DNA from: Chloroflexota bacterium
GTDB taxonomy: Bacteria > Chloroflexota > Anaerolineae > J036 > Brachytrichaceae
Assembly (NCBI GenBank): GCA_025354985.1
Contig: JANXLU010000085.1
Span: forward strand, 85,793-149,792
Direction: 5' to 3'
DNA length: 64,000 nucleotides
Positions within the stretch are counted from its first letter, which is position 1. Every line of letters starts with the position of its first letter. The translations under genes and the position numbers were made by a program. Shown here in pieces: positions 42,015-50,670 of the stretch. The notes beneath the pieces are model-generated. The model had not been told where the DNA came from. It did not search any database and saw only the letters and a list, made by a program, of their open reading frames with translations.

Positions 42015-42893
42015 ATGAGTGAGTTCTACAACAACATCGTAGTGCCGACTGGAGAAATAGAACCAGACCCAATCGTTTTGCACGATCCCAAACTGTATTC
42101 AGTCAATGTCATTGCAACTGCAGTGCAGGGTGGGTTGGGTGCACTTACAGAGGATCACCTCGCGCAATTTGCCGAAGATGGGTTCCTGGCCGTTGATGGC
42201 GTTTATTCCTCCGACGAAGTCGGGGCAGGGATTGCGGGCCTTCTGCACTTGATCGGTGGTGGACGACCAGATTTTACGGGAATTCAGTTTGAGTCTGCGG
42301 CAAAATCCCGATTAGCGACGATGGGTTCTGAAGAACGCCAGGATTACATACGCAAGTTGATGAGATACGTTGACTATGAGCCACGCTTATGGCACCTGGC
42401 GTATCACTCAGGATTAGTGTCACTGTTGACAAACCTACTGGGTAGTGCGCCCACCATGTTTCAGGATATGGCGCTGATGAAACCACCGAGACTCGGGCGC
42501 GAAAAGCCTTGGCATCAGGACAAGGCTTACTTCAACATGGATATGCGCGAGCGGGTGATCGGTGTTTGGATAGCACTGGATGAGGCTACTGTTTCCAACG
42601 GCTGCATGCATCTTCGGCCTGACTTGGGTCTGAAGCCACTGCTGCATTTTAAGCGGCGGGACTGGCAGATTTGCGATAGCGAAATAATCGGCAAACCATG
42701 CGTTGCCGTGCCTCTCAAACCGGGCGGGATATTGCTGTTTGATGGATTGCTCGTTCACGGCACACCACACAACAACTCCAACCAAAGACGTCGCGCGGTT
42801 CAATTTCATTACCATGGGAATCATTACAGCCAGATTTCCCAGGAACAGCGCATGGCAATTTTTGGCAGCGAAGGAAAGGATATTGCGTGCTAG
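42015..42893 (+). CDS. Phytanoyl-CoA dioxygenase (PhyH)-family Fe(II)/2-oxoglutarate enzyme
   Basis: A 292-residue non-haem iron dioxygenase. The iron facial triad is visible as His and Asp in KPWHQDKAYF and a distal His in LLVHGTPHN. The 2-oxoglutarate-binding Arg is in RRRAVQFHYHG. PhyH enzymes hydroxylate lipids, sugars, ectoine or secondary metabolites, and a specific substrate cannot be named. It is first in a three-gene operon with the acyltransferase fusion and a DUF993 protein, which suggests modification of a carbohydrate-like or secondary metabolite. Confidence 0.9.
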   Translation: MSEFYNNIVVPTGEIEPDPIVLHDPKLYSVNVIATAVQGGLGALTEDHLAQFAEDGFLAVDGVYSSDEVGAGIAGLLHLIGGGRPDFTGIQFESAAKSRLATMGSEERQDYIRKLMRYVDYEPRLWHLAYHSGLVSLLTNLLGSAPTMFQDMALMKPPRLGREKPWHQDKAYFNMDMRERVIGVWIALDEATVSNGCMHLRPDLGLKPLLHFKRRDWQICDSEIIGKPCVAVPLKPGGILLFDGLLVHGTPHNNSNQRRRAVQFHYHGNHYSQISQEQRMAIFGSEGKDIAC

Positions 42894-44590
42894 AAAATCT
42901 GTCCGGTACTACCGATGTACACGTGGTTGCAACCCGCTTTGATTGGTGCCCCTGGTTGTTTTGGCGGGAGGCTAGCGGGGCCGAGCAAGCCCGTCAACTC
43001 GCGTTCCAGTCACATCTTGTTTCAAGCTGCAAAGCTGTCATTGGAGAGAGGGTTTATATATCGGAATTGGCCGGTCTTGTTAGCAAGTCTCTTGTAATTG
43101 GCAACTTATCCTATATCGCCGGATATGCATATGTCACCGATGACATAAAGATCGGTGCCAATTCCACGATAAACCCATACACAACGGTGCGCGGAAAAGT
43201 AGTACTCGGTGACGGCGTGCGGATTGGAGCTCATGCGAGTGTTCTTGGGTTTACACATAATTATGCGGATATTGCGCAGCCAGTGTTCAAACAAGGTGTA
43301 AGTCAAACCGGGATAATTGTTGGTGATGACGTTTGGATTGGATCACATGCCATCATTCTTGACGGCATTTGCATTGGCGCGCACAGCATCATCGCGGCGG
43401 GAGCCGTGGTAACGCGGGACGTTCCGGCATATGCCGTGGCAGCTGGCAACCCCGCCCGTGTTTTGCGGGACCGACGATCGCCACGGAGCAGCACGGCAGG
43501 TAAATCTCGCATAGACATCGAGTGCACATTGCGTGAATTTGCGAATCGGGCTGCGGATCAGTGGCCAGAAGTTTTGAAGCGAAGCCAAACTACGGTCGAT
43601 GGTGAGCCCCGGTATGTAAATGCGCCTGGTGAGCCAGCGAATATTTTCAGACCCAATTGTGACGCAATTGAAATTGCGGCAGCGTTTGGCACGGTTCCGC
43701 CCGTGCTGTCGCAGGCAGGGTGGGTGGAGATTCTCAAGGGTTCCCAGGATGCAGTAACCGGAATGCCCATCGATCCATGGAAACCAAATGACTCCACTAA
43801 GCCCTTGTCCGAATTGGGAGATGGAAACACGACATATCAAATCCTTTCAATTGGCTATGCGCTTGAATGTTTGGGTTCCCATTTTGTGCATCCGATCCAT
43901 GTCGTGCAAGACATGTCAGGAGAAACGTTAACGGCGCTGTTGGAACGCCGGCCATGGCGTGAGAACGCCTGGGGAAGTGGCGCGTGGGTCGATGCATTTG
44001 GAACTGCATTGTGGTTCAACCGACATCATTTCAAATTAGACGGTCCAATTGCGGCGCTTTTCGATTGGTTAAGGGGCGCATGTAGACCGAACACCGGACT
44101 TTGGGGAGAATCCAAGGATGGAAGGGACTGGCTACTGCCGGTTAATGGTTTTTACCGGCTGACGCGTGGTACGTATGCCCACTTTGGGCTGCCGGTGCCG
44201 CAATCAGACAGCGCCGTAGACACCATACTGGCCCATATTCGATTAAATAAAGGATTCGAACAACATAACGTCAATGCGTGTAACTTGCTTGACACCATTC
44301 ACCCGTTTTGGCTGCTGATGCAACAAACGGATCATCGCAAGACTGAAATGTTGAAATATGTTGAGAACCAAATCCCATTAATTTGCGCGCGGTGGGTTGA
44401 CGGTTGCGGGTTTGGGTTCTCACCAACCGAGGTACCGGGTTTGCAAGGAACTGAAATGTGGCTTTCAATACTTTACATTGCTGCAGATGCGCTTGGATTG
44501 GCTGATCAACTTGGATATTCTCCGCGCGGCGTTCACTGGCTTCGCCCCGCTGATCAAGCGCCCGTCACATCGCAAAATACCCACATTTAG
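42887..44590 (+). CDS. Fusion: left-handed beta-helix (hexapeptide) acyltransferase plus C-terminal helical domain of unknown function
   Basis: A 567-residue protein. Residues about 50-200 are hexapeptide repeats (VIGERVYISELAG, DIKIGANSTINPY, VVLGDGVRIGAHASVLG) ending in the acetyltransferase-type IAAGAVVTRDVPAYAVAAGNP cap, with the likely catalytic His in FTHNY. Residues about 230-560 are helical and Trp-rich (GNTTYQILSIGYALECLG, NACNLLDTIHPFW, GLQGTEMWLSILYIAADALG), like an (alpha/alpha) toroid as in terpenoid-cyclase or glycan-lyase folds. I do not recognise this domain as a named family. The GTG start overlaps the PhyH stop codon by 7 nt. Confidence 0.8.
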   Translation: MLENLSGTTDVHVVATRFDWCPWLFWREASGAEQARQLAFQSHLVSSCKAVIGERVYISELAGLVSKSLVIGNLSYIAGYAYVTDDIKIGANSTINPYTTVRGKVVLGDGVRIGAHASVLGFTHNYADIAQPVFKQGVSQTGIIVGDDVWIGSHAIILDGICIGAHSIIAAGAVVTRDVPAYAVAAGNPARVLRDRRSPRSSTAGKSRIDIECTLREFANRAADQWPEVLKRSQTTVDGEPRYVNAPGEPANIFRPNCDAIEIAAAFGTVPPVLSQAGWVEILKGSQDAVTGMPIDPWKPNDSTKPLSELGDGNTTYQILSIGYALECLGSHFVHPIHVVQDMSGETLTALLERRPWRENAWGSGAWVDAFGTALWFNRHHFKLDGPIAALFDWLRGACRPNTGLWGESKDGRDWLLPVNGFYRLTRGTYAHFGLPVPQSDSAVDTILAHIRLNKGFEQHNVNACNLLDTIHPFWLLMQQTDHRKTEMLKYVENQIPLICARWVDGCGFGFSPTEVPGLQGTEMWLSILYIAADALGLADQLGYSPRGVHWLRPADQAPVTSQNTHI

Positions 44591-44596
44591 GAAGCC

Positions 44597-45760
44597 ATGA
44601 CTGACTCGATTCATTTGGTTGACCACGCAGGCAGGTTTTTTTTATACAGGCTTTCCGGCCACCAAATTCCGAAGCCTCCGGCCAACGGTTTTATCAGTCG
44701 AACAGCATTTTCAGCGGCACACGTGGTTGCCGATCCCGCCGCGTTTGAAAATGGCAATGTCCGCAGACCACTTATCGATTGGGACGCCACCCTGAAATAT
44801 CGCCACTATCTTTGGGATCTGGGTTTCGCCATAGCGGAAGCAATGGACACGGCGCAGCGCGGAATGGGACTGGATTGGGTGACCTCACGGGAGCTCATTG
44901 CGCGAACGATCATCGAGGCGCGTCACCGTGGAGCAATCGTGTTCAGTGGCGTTGGCACAGACCAATTGGCATACAGACCTCGCGTGCGCGTAGAAGACGT
45001 GATCGCTGCATATGATGAGCAATTGGAGGCGGTTGAGACAGTGGGTGGCCGAATTATTGTGATGGCCTCACGGGCACTGGCCGTGTGTGCAGCAGACGCC
45101 ACCGACTATGCCAAGGTGTATGACCACATACTCACCAACGTTTCCCAACCGGTGATATTGCATTGGCTGGGTGACATGTTTGACCCGCAGTTATCTGGCT
45201 ATTGGGGAAGCACAGATACCAGCACAGCCATGTGCACTGTGCTTGACATCATCCGAGGTCATGCCGACAAGATTGACGGCATCAAGATTTCATTGTTGAA
45301 TGCCGACCTTGAAATTAGTATGCGCAGGCAACTTCCGCCTGGAGTACGCATGTATACGGGCGATGACTTTAATTATCCTGCGATGATTAAGGGTGACAAC
45401 AAGGGTTATAGTCACGCGCTTTTGGGAATTTTTGATGCCATTGCTCCTGCAGCCGCCGCTGCATTTGGCGCGATGGATCGGGGAGATTTGGATGCTTATG
45501 ATCAAATCCTTGCGCCGACCGTGGCACTCGCCCGTCACATATTCCAAGCACCGACGTATTCCTATAAAACCGGAATAACGTTTTTGGCCTATCTAAATGG
45601 ATTTCAAAGCCATTTCCGTATGATCGGCGGCCAGGAAACGGCACGCAGCGCCGAGCACTTGGCAGAATTGTTTGTTCTGGCGGATCGGTGTGGTCTGCTG
45701 CGTGCACCCGACCTGGCCATTGCACGGATGCGTCAGTATCTGGCACCTATAGTTGCATAA
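44597..45760 (+). CDS. DUF993-family protein (dihydrodipicolinate-synthase-like TIM barrel)
   Basis: A 387-residue DUF993 protein, distantly related to DHDPS/N-acetylneuraminate lyase aldolases. The barrel segments VILHWLGDMFDPQLSGYWG, KIDGIKISLL (probable Schiff-base Lys position), MYTGDDFNYPAMIKGD and HALLGIFDAIAP match the family. In actinobacteria DUF993 genes sit with Gfo/Idh oxidoreductases, sugar ABC transporters and xylose-isomerase-like barrels, much as here. The reaction is not established. It follows the acyltransferase fusion by 6 bp and converges with the DUF362 gene 4 bp away. Confidence 0.87.
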   Translation: MTDSIHLVDHAGRFFLYRLSGHQIPKPPANGFISRTAFSAAHVVADPAAFENGNVRRPLIDWDATLKYRHYLWDLGFAIAEAMDTAQRGMGLDWVTSRELIARTIIEARHRGAIVFSGVGTDQLAYRPRVRVEDVIAAYDEQLEAVETVGGRIIVMASRALAVCAADATDYAKVYDHILTNVSQPVILHWLGDMFDPQLSGYWGSTDTSTAMCTVLDIIRGHADKIDGIKISLLNADLEISMRRQLPPGVRMYTGDDFNYPAMIKGDNKGYSHALLGIFDAIAPAAAAAFGAMDRGDLDAYDQILAPTVALARHIFQAPTYSYKTGITFLAYLNGFQSHFRMIGGQETARSAEHLAELFVLADRCGLLRAPDLAIARMRQYLAPIVA

Positions 45761-45764
45761 GGTT

Positions 45765-47060
45765 TTAGAGGGTGGCCAGCGCCTGTTCATAGACCTCGTA
45801 ATGCTCGCCTTCACTCTCTGCGGTCCCATTCGGGTCCACCCACTTCATCCACATAGCTTGTTCCGGATGGTCACCTGAAAGTACACGCCGGCTGCCATCC
45901 AACGTGCCATTTGTGCTATGCCACTTGACCTCGCCCATCTGCATGAGGATATATTCGCCCGCATATTTCGCCGTAAGTTCGGCCTTATTGTCGCGAAAGA
46001 AGAGTCCCTGTTCCGCCGTTGTTTTGCGCCAACTGTGCACCATTTCACGGGAGTCGGTAATCTTTGCAAAAAATGGCTTGTCGCCAACCGGGGCAATAGC
46101 GTCGCCTTGAAAGTCAATTTCAGCGAGGTTGACGGTGCCGAAGCCGTGCTCCGCCGCGACAAGCAGCGAATTGCGGTCGCGATGGAACGGTTCAGTACGC
46201 CAATCTCCATGGGTAATTTCGTGACCCATGAGGTGCGCACCAATCGCATCCGTCGCGACCACATGATCTCCGGCGATCAAGGTGTTGGCAATACGGCGCT
46301 CCTCTCCGGCTCCCCATTCTTCACCAGTCTGGCATACCAAGCCGTCAATGATATTTAGCGCGGGATTGTATAGTCGTCCCAAATCCGCAAGCATGTAGGG
46401 CATGCGGACGAGGTGGTGATAGTAAGTGCGAGGACGGCCAGCCGGTTCAGTAGGCATCAGCCCGAACAGATTTTTCATACATAGCGTGATGCCCATAAAT
46501 GCATGGCTCTTTAGTTTCTGGACCGAAATCATCTCATCCATCTCGGTAAATGCGACGGGCACCGGATATCGGTCAAACATCAGGCCGCCACCGGGAACGT
46601 CCGCCCAGGTAACTGATGCGTTGCCATCGATGTATTTCACGCCAAACTCGTTTAGCAGGTTGATAATTTGGGTTGTATTTTCGTCTTTGGCGGCGGGAAC
46701 ATAACGACGATAAAAAGACACGTCGATACAAAAAAGTTCCGCGGAAGTCTGTTCGCGTAGCAATCTAAGCGTTGCGCGTGCAACGCAATCGCTGACGAGC
46801 TGAGTGCGATGCCGGTCATAAGTTACGACATTTCGCAGTTCCTTGTCCTGATTAAATTTGATTCCAATTTTTCGAGCCTTGCGCAACTTTTCCCAGCTAC
46901 GGGTTAAGGGCGCGGTTGCCTTGCGAAGTGATTGGTATACGATCTCGTCGGATTCGCGCCAATCGCAGTGGATAGCGCGAACAGTGTAGTCCCTTTGTGA
47001 TGTGTTCATGTTTGTAAGTTCAGGGCAATCTTGATGCTTGTAGGGGTCGAACTCGGGCAC
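45765..47060 (-). CDS. DUF362-domain protein
   Basis: A 431-residue protein with the DUF362 layout: GIKFNQDKELRNVVTYDR, SVQKLKSHAFMGITLCMKNLFG (quoted in part: VQKLKSHAFMGITLCMKN), LNIIDGLVCQTGEEWG and LIAGDHVVATDAIGAHLMG. DUF362 proteins are of unknown function. Some are fused to ferredoxin domains, which are absent here. It starts with GTG directly after the stop codon of a Gfo/Idh gene, and an internal ATG at 47009 is an alternative. It is last in a four-gene operon with three dehydrogenase-like genes, so a role in the same sugar or polyol pathway is likely. Confidence 0.88.
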   Translation of the reverse strand: MPEFDPYKHQDCPELTNMNTSQRDYTVRAIHCDWRESDEIVYQSLRKATAPLTRSWEKLRKARKIGIKFNQDKELRNVVTYDRHRTQLVSDCVARATLRLLREQTSAELFCIDVSFYRRYVPAAKDENTTQIINLLNEFGVKYIDGNASVTWADVPGGGLMFDRYPVPVAFTEMDEMISVQKLKSHAFMGITLCMKNLFGLMPTEPAGRPRTYYHHLVRMPYMLADLGRLYNPALNIIDGLVCQTGEEWGAGEERRIANTLIAGDHVVATDAIGAHLMGHEITHGDWRTEPFHRDRNSLLVAAEHGFGTVNLAEIDFQGDAIAPVGDKPFFAKITDSREMVHSWRKTTAEQGLFFRDNKAELTAKYAGEYILMQMGEVKWHSTNGTLDGSRRVLSGDHPEQAMWMKWVDPNGTAESEGEHYEVYEQALATL

Positions 47061-48395
47061 CTACCAAGTGACAAGCTTTGCCGCGTCAATTGGTTGGCCA
47101 CAACTAAACGACTGGTTGGCGGCAATACCGGTGAGAATGCTCATGACGCCATCTCGCAGCCCGGCTGCTCGCCCCAGTTGATCATGAGCTACTGAAGGCG
47201 CAAATATATCCGTCAATAATCGTGCGTCACCGCCGCCGTGACCGCCAGAATCAAATTCCGGAATAGTCACTCGAAGTGGCTTCCCCCAGAGTGGCTGAAG
47301 CGTTATTTTTGGCGAAGTATCACGATCGATAACCACCGTGTTGGTTAATCCAAGGGTTGCAACAAGATCCGCCTCTGGAGAAGGATTGTTGACGTCATGG
47401 TTACAGGCACTTTCAACCCATTCAAGTTCCATGCGACCTTTTGTGCCGTTAAACATCACCCGCAGACCCTCCCAAGGTGAATAGGCGTGCAGATGATAAC
47501 TGAGCGTTGCGCCATTCGCATACTTGACTACCAAAGCGCAATCATCCTCGGTTGTTATCCCTTCGGCGAATACCCCTTGATCGCGATAGTAGCCGTCCTC
47601 GTGCTCGGCATCTAGATAAAGTTCCTTGAGATTTAGATTCTGCTCCAAGTGGAGCGCAAATGGATCGGCGGCAGCTGCTTGAGAGCCATAGGCACGCGCA
47701 TAGGTGTTCGTCTGTCCACGCCGAAGTGCGTTTTCCTTGCCATAAAACGCGAGCTTGCCAAATCCAAACACAGTTGCAGGTTCGCTCGCCAACCACCAAT
47801 TCACCAAATCAAAATGGTGGGAACTCTTGTGCACCATCAGGCCGCCATTTTTGGATTTATCACGATGCCAGCGGCGAAAATAATCCGCACCATGACGCGT
47901 ATCCAGCAGCCACTCAAAATGGATAGAAGTGACCGTTCCTATCGCTCCCCTCATCAGAAGGTCCTTTACGAGGCTACTGTGGGGTGCGTAGCGGTAGTTG
48001 AATGTGACAGTAACCCGCTTTCCAGTCTGTTTTTGTACGTCAATGATTTGTTGGCATTTTTGCGCATCGATTGTCAAGGGTTTTTCACACACGACATCAC
48101 ACCCGCCAAGCAGCGCATCAACCACATATTGATGGTGCGTGCTATCCATGCTGGTGACAATTACCGTGTGCACGCCGCGCGTTTGCAGCATTTCATTAAA
48201 TCGATTAGGTTTAAAAGTTGGTACTGCGACGGCACCGTAAGTGTCAGCAAATCGTTTGTTGTAATAATCCATACGGCTTTGATTCGAATCGCACAATGCG
48301 ACTAATGCGGCCTGTTCGAAAAATCGGGAAAGTATTGCGGTGGAATACATCTGCGAACGATGCCCCAAACCGACAATTGCGTAATTTGTCTTCAT
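47061..48395 (-). CDS. Gfo/Idh/MocA-family oxidoreductase (first type)
   Basis: A 444-residue NAD(P)-dependent sugar dehydrogenase-like protein. The Rossmann start is AIVGLGHRSQM, the conserved catalytic Lys is in VVCEKPLTID, and the metal/His segment is GGLMVHKSSHHFDLVNWW. It is longer than average because of an insertion near residues 230-290, typical of the group acting on complex glycosides or inositol-like substrates. The ATG at 48395 overlaps the upstream gene's stop codon by 4 nt. The preceding three residues from a TTG are unlikely to be used. Confidence 0.9.
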   Translation of the reverse strand: MKTNYAIVGLGHRSQMYSTAILSRFFEQAALVALCDSNQSRMDYYNKRFADTYGAVAVPTFKPNRFNEMLQTRGVHTVIVTSMDSTHHQYVVDALLGGCDVVCEKPLTIDAQKCQQIIDVQKQTGKRVTVTFNYRYAPHSSLVKDLLMRGAIGTVTSIHFEWLLDTRHGADYFRRWHRDKSKNGGLMVHKSSHHFDLVNWWLASEPATVFGFGKLAFYGKENALRRGQTNTYARAYGSQAAAADPFALHLEQNLNLKELYLDAEHEDGYYRDQGVFAEGITTEDDCALVVKYANGATLSYHLHAYSPWEGLRVMFNGTKGRMELEWVESACNHDVNNPSPEADLVATLGLTNTVVIDRDTSPKITLQPLWGKPLRVTIPEFDSGGHGGGDARLLTDIFAPSVAHDQLGRAAGLRDGVMSILTGIAANQSFSCGQPIDAAKLVTW

Positions 48396-49528
48396 TGGTG
48401 CCAACCTGCAATTGCTTCGTGTGTCTTGGGCAAAGGCAAAACCACAAATTGCCCGGTCGCGGCAGAGTAATACATGGCAGTCAATAGCTGGATCGCATTT
48501 CTAGCGTCGTCAAGCGTCACGGGAAATGCGTCACCGCGCACGAGACTGGTGTGAAATCGCGTAAATTGGCCCTCATACCCCGCCGGCGCCGTGTAGCCTT
48601 GCAATGTGCTGCCGGCCGAGGATGTTTTGCCTGACGTGAGCACATGGTTCCGGCTTTTCCAATCAAAAGAAGCCAGGGCGGTCTCGATTGACTTTGCAAT
48701 GTCGTTGCGATCGGGTGTAAAGATCCAGGGATCACCCGAGCTGGAGTACGCTCGCGTGTTGCTCTCTGCTACCAGGTCTGAGTAAACAAACCTGTGTCGT
48801 GTGGATTCAATTGAAGAACCAAGCGTCACCGACATGGTTGACAACGCACCACTTTCATGTTCAAACGTGACCGCAGCAGTATCCTCAACTTCGATTGGGT
48901 TTGTGCGGGTGGCGGTTCGCGCAAAGACACCGCGAACGGGCCCAAACACATATGTCAGCATGTCAAGCGCGTGAATGGCATGCCCGGTAAGCGCTCCGCC
49001 AAGCTCAGTGGCAAATTTGCCACGCCAAGGAACTGCATAATAATCCGCACGGCGGCGCCAGTGAACCTCGACACTTGCTGCCGTTGGTTGTCCGGCAAGA
49101 CCCGTATTGACGAGATATTTGAGCTTTTGCAAACCTTCGCCAAAACGATATTGAAAGATGGGCATCACGCGGCATCCGGATTGGCGTTCAGCGGCGATGA
49201 TTTCATCCACGCCATTCACTGAATTTGTCAAGGGTTTTTCACAGATAACGTGTTTGCCCGCCAACAATGCCGCAAGAATTTGGGGGCGATGCAGCATGGG
49301 CGGCGTGCATATATCGATGACATCGACTTCAGGCAGGCGCAGCAATGCGTCAAAGTCATTCAGTACTGTTGAAATTGAAAACTCGGTCGAAACCTCCCTG
49401 TTTGCACGATCATCTACCGAGCAAATTGCTGCTACGTTGAATTGCTCCGGCAATGCCTTATAGGCGGTGATGTGCTGTCGGCCAATGCCGAGGCCGACCA
49501 CAGCGACGTTTAGTTTGGCTGGACTCAT
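48392..49528 (-). CDS. Gfo/Idh/MocA-family oxidoreductase (second type)
   Basis: A 378-residue oxidoreductase. Motifs are VAVVGLGIGRQHITAY for NAD(P) binding, VICEKPLTNS with the catalytic Lys, and GGALTGHAIHALDMLTYVFG with the conserved His. It differs from its two neighbours in length and motif details, so the three are probably successive or complementary enzymes, not recent duplicates. It overlaps both flanking genes by 4 nt. Confidence 0.92.
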   Translation of the reverse strand: MSPAKLNVAVVGLGIGRQHITAYKALPEQFNVAAICSVDDRANREVSTEFSISTVLNDFDALLRLPEVDVIDICTPPMLHRPQILAALLAGKHVICEKPLTNSVNGVDEIIAAERQSGCRVMPIFQYRFGEGLQKLKYLVNTGLAGQPTAASVEVHWRRRADYYAVPWRGKFATELGGALTGHAIHALDMLTYVFGPVRGVFARTATRTNPIEVEDTAAVTFEHESGALSTMSVTLGSSIESTRHRFVYSDLVAESNTRAYSSSGDPWIFTPDRNDIAKSIETALASFDWKSRNHVLTSGKTSSAGSTLQGYTAPAGYEGQFTRFHTSLVRGDAFPVTLDDARNAIQLLTAMYYSAATGQFVVLPLPKTHEAIAGWHQ

Positions 49529-50556
49529 AACGGTTGTAACACAATACTGGGATTGACAGGTTGTGCCTGTAATTGGGCGGTAAGCGCCAATTCGCTGGCG
49601 AGAAAAGCGTGTTGTTGGGTCATAGCAGTTTCAGTTCGATGCAAGACGTCGTAAATAAGTTGTGAACCATAGGGCAGGTGGGTATCTTCGCATTGAATAT
49701 GTTGGGTACCGCTCGTGTCAACGAGGAACAGGTGATTGCCGCCAGGTCTTCCGGCGATATCCAGGTATTTTCTGAGTTCAATGTATCCCTGAGTGCCCAA
49801 AATTGTCAGTCTACCGTCTCCCCATGTCGGCAGGCCGGCCGGGGTAAACCAATCAACACGGACGTAACCGGAGCCACCATTTCCGCGCAAAACCACGTCA
49901 CCAAAGTCCTGCAATCCGGGATATTCGGGGTGCCCCACATTGCCAGCCTGTGATGCCACAATGTGAGCTTCCGTACTCCCTGTGAAATACAAAAATTGGT
50001 CAAATTGGTGTGAGGCAATGTCGCACAGGATGCCACCATACTGGGAGATATCGAAGAAATAGGGCTGCCGGGTGGGGGGATTTACACGATGTGGTCCCAG
50101 CCCAACAGTTTGCAATACACGGCCAATTGCGCCGGCACGGACCAGCTCACCCGCACGCACCGTGGCGCGGTTTTCGAAGCGTTCGCTGAAGCATATCGAA
50201 TAAATTCGTTGGGTGCGCTTTTGCACCTCTCGAACGGTATTGAGCTGTTCCAACGTGGTGAATCCAGGCTTGTCACTCATGAAGTCTTTGCCATGCAGCA
50301 TGACAGATATACCGAGCGGGGCGCGATCCACAGGAATTGTTGAAGTGACGACCAGTTGGACGCGATTGTCGTTCAGAATTTCGTCCTCGGAAGCCGCATG
50401 TGCTGCGTTTGGAAACGCCTTTGTAAACTCAGCTTCAAGCATATGTTCGCTCGGTCGGGCAATCCAAGAATGGAAGGTTGCGCCGGCATCAACGAGACAC
50501 TTTATCTGGCCATAAATATGACCATGCATGATGCCAATGACTGAAAAATTGATCAT
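49525..50556 (-). CDS. Gfo/Idh/MocA-family oxidoreductase (third type)
   Basis: A 343-residue member with a diverged fingerprint ([11 protein letters not shown] in place of GxGxxG) and the Lys in [11 protein letters not shown] (DKP, not EKP). The later block [18 protein letters not shown] is conserved. The altered nucleotide loop raises the possibility of a different cofactor preference. It is first in the surviving operon. Its ATG overlaps the TGA of a permease remnant by 4 nt, showing that it used to be co-translated with a transporter. Confidence 0.9.
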   Translation of the reverse strand: MINFSVIGIMHGHIYGQIKCLVDAGATFHSWIARPSEHMLEAEFTKAFPNAAHAASEDEILNDNRVQLVVTSTIPVDRAPLGISVMLHGKDFMSDKPGFTTLEQLNTVREVQKRTQRIYSICFSERFENRATVRAGELVRAGAIGRVLQTVGLGPHRVNPPTRQPYFFDISQYGGILCDIASHQFDQFLYFTGSTEAHIVASQAGNVGHPEYPGLQDFGDVVLRGNGGSGYVRVDWFTPAGLPTWGDGRLTILGTQGYIELRKYLDIAGRPGGNHLFLVDTSGTQHIQCEDTHLPYGSQLIYDVLHRTETAMTQQHAFLASELALTAQLQAQPVNPSIVLQPL

Positions 50557-50663
50557 CCCTTTAATCCAGTTGTGGTTATTCCCTCAACTAGAAACTGTTG
50601 AAAGAACATAAAAATTGCAAACACGGGGACAATAGACAACGCGCTCATTGCAAAGATTGCACC
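50553..50663 (-). pseudogene. C-terminal remnant of a MalG-type sugar ABC transporter permease
   Basis: On the minus strand 36 codons (50556-50663) before the TGA at 50553-50555 encode [16 protein letters not shown], then [17 protein letters not shown]. This is the standard final helix and tail of carbohydrate ABC permeases (compare the usual LQRYFVRGLTxGAVKG ending). The frame is closed by TAA at 50664-50666, and no binding protein or other permease lies upstream. The rest of the gene has been deleted up to the end of the oxidoreductase gene at 50671. Confidence 0.75.
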
Positions 50664-50670
50664 TTACATT

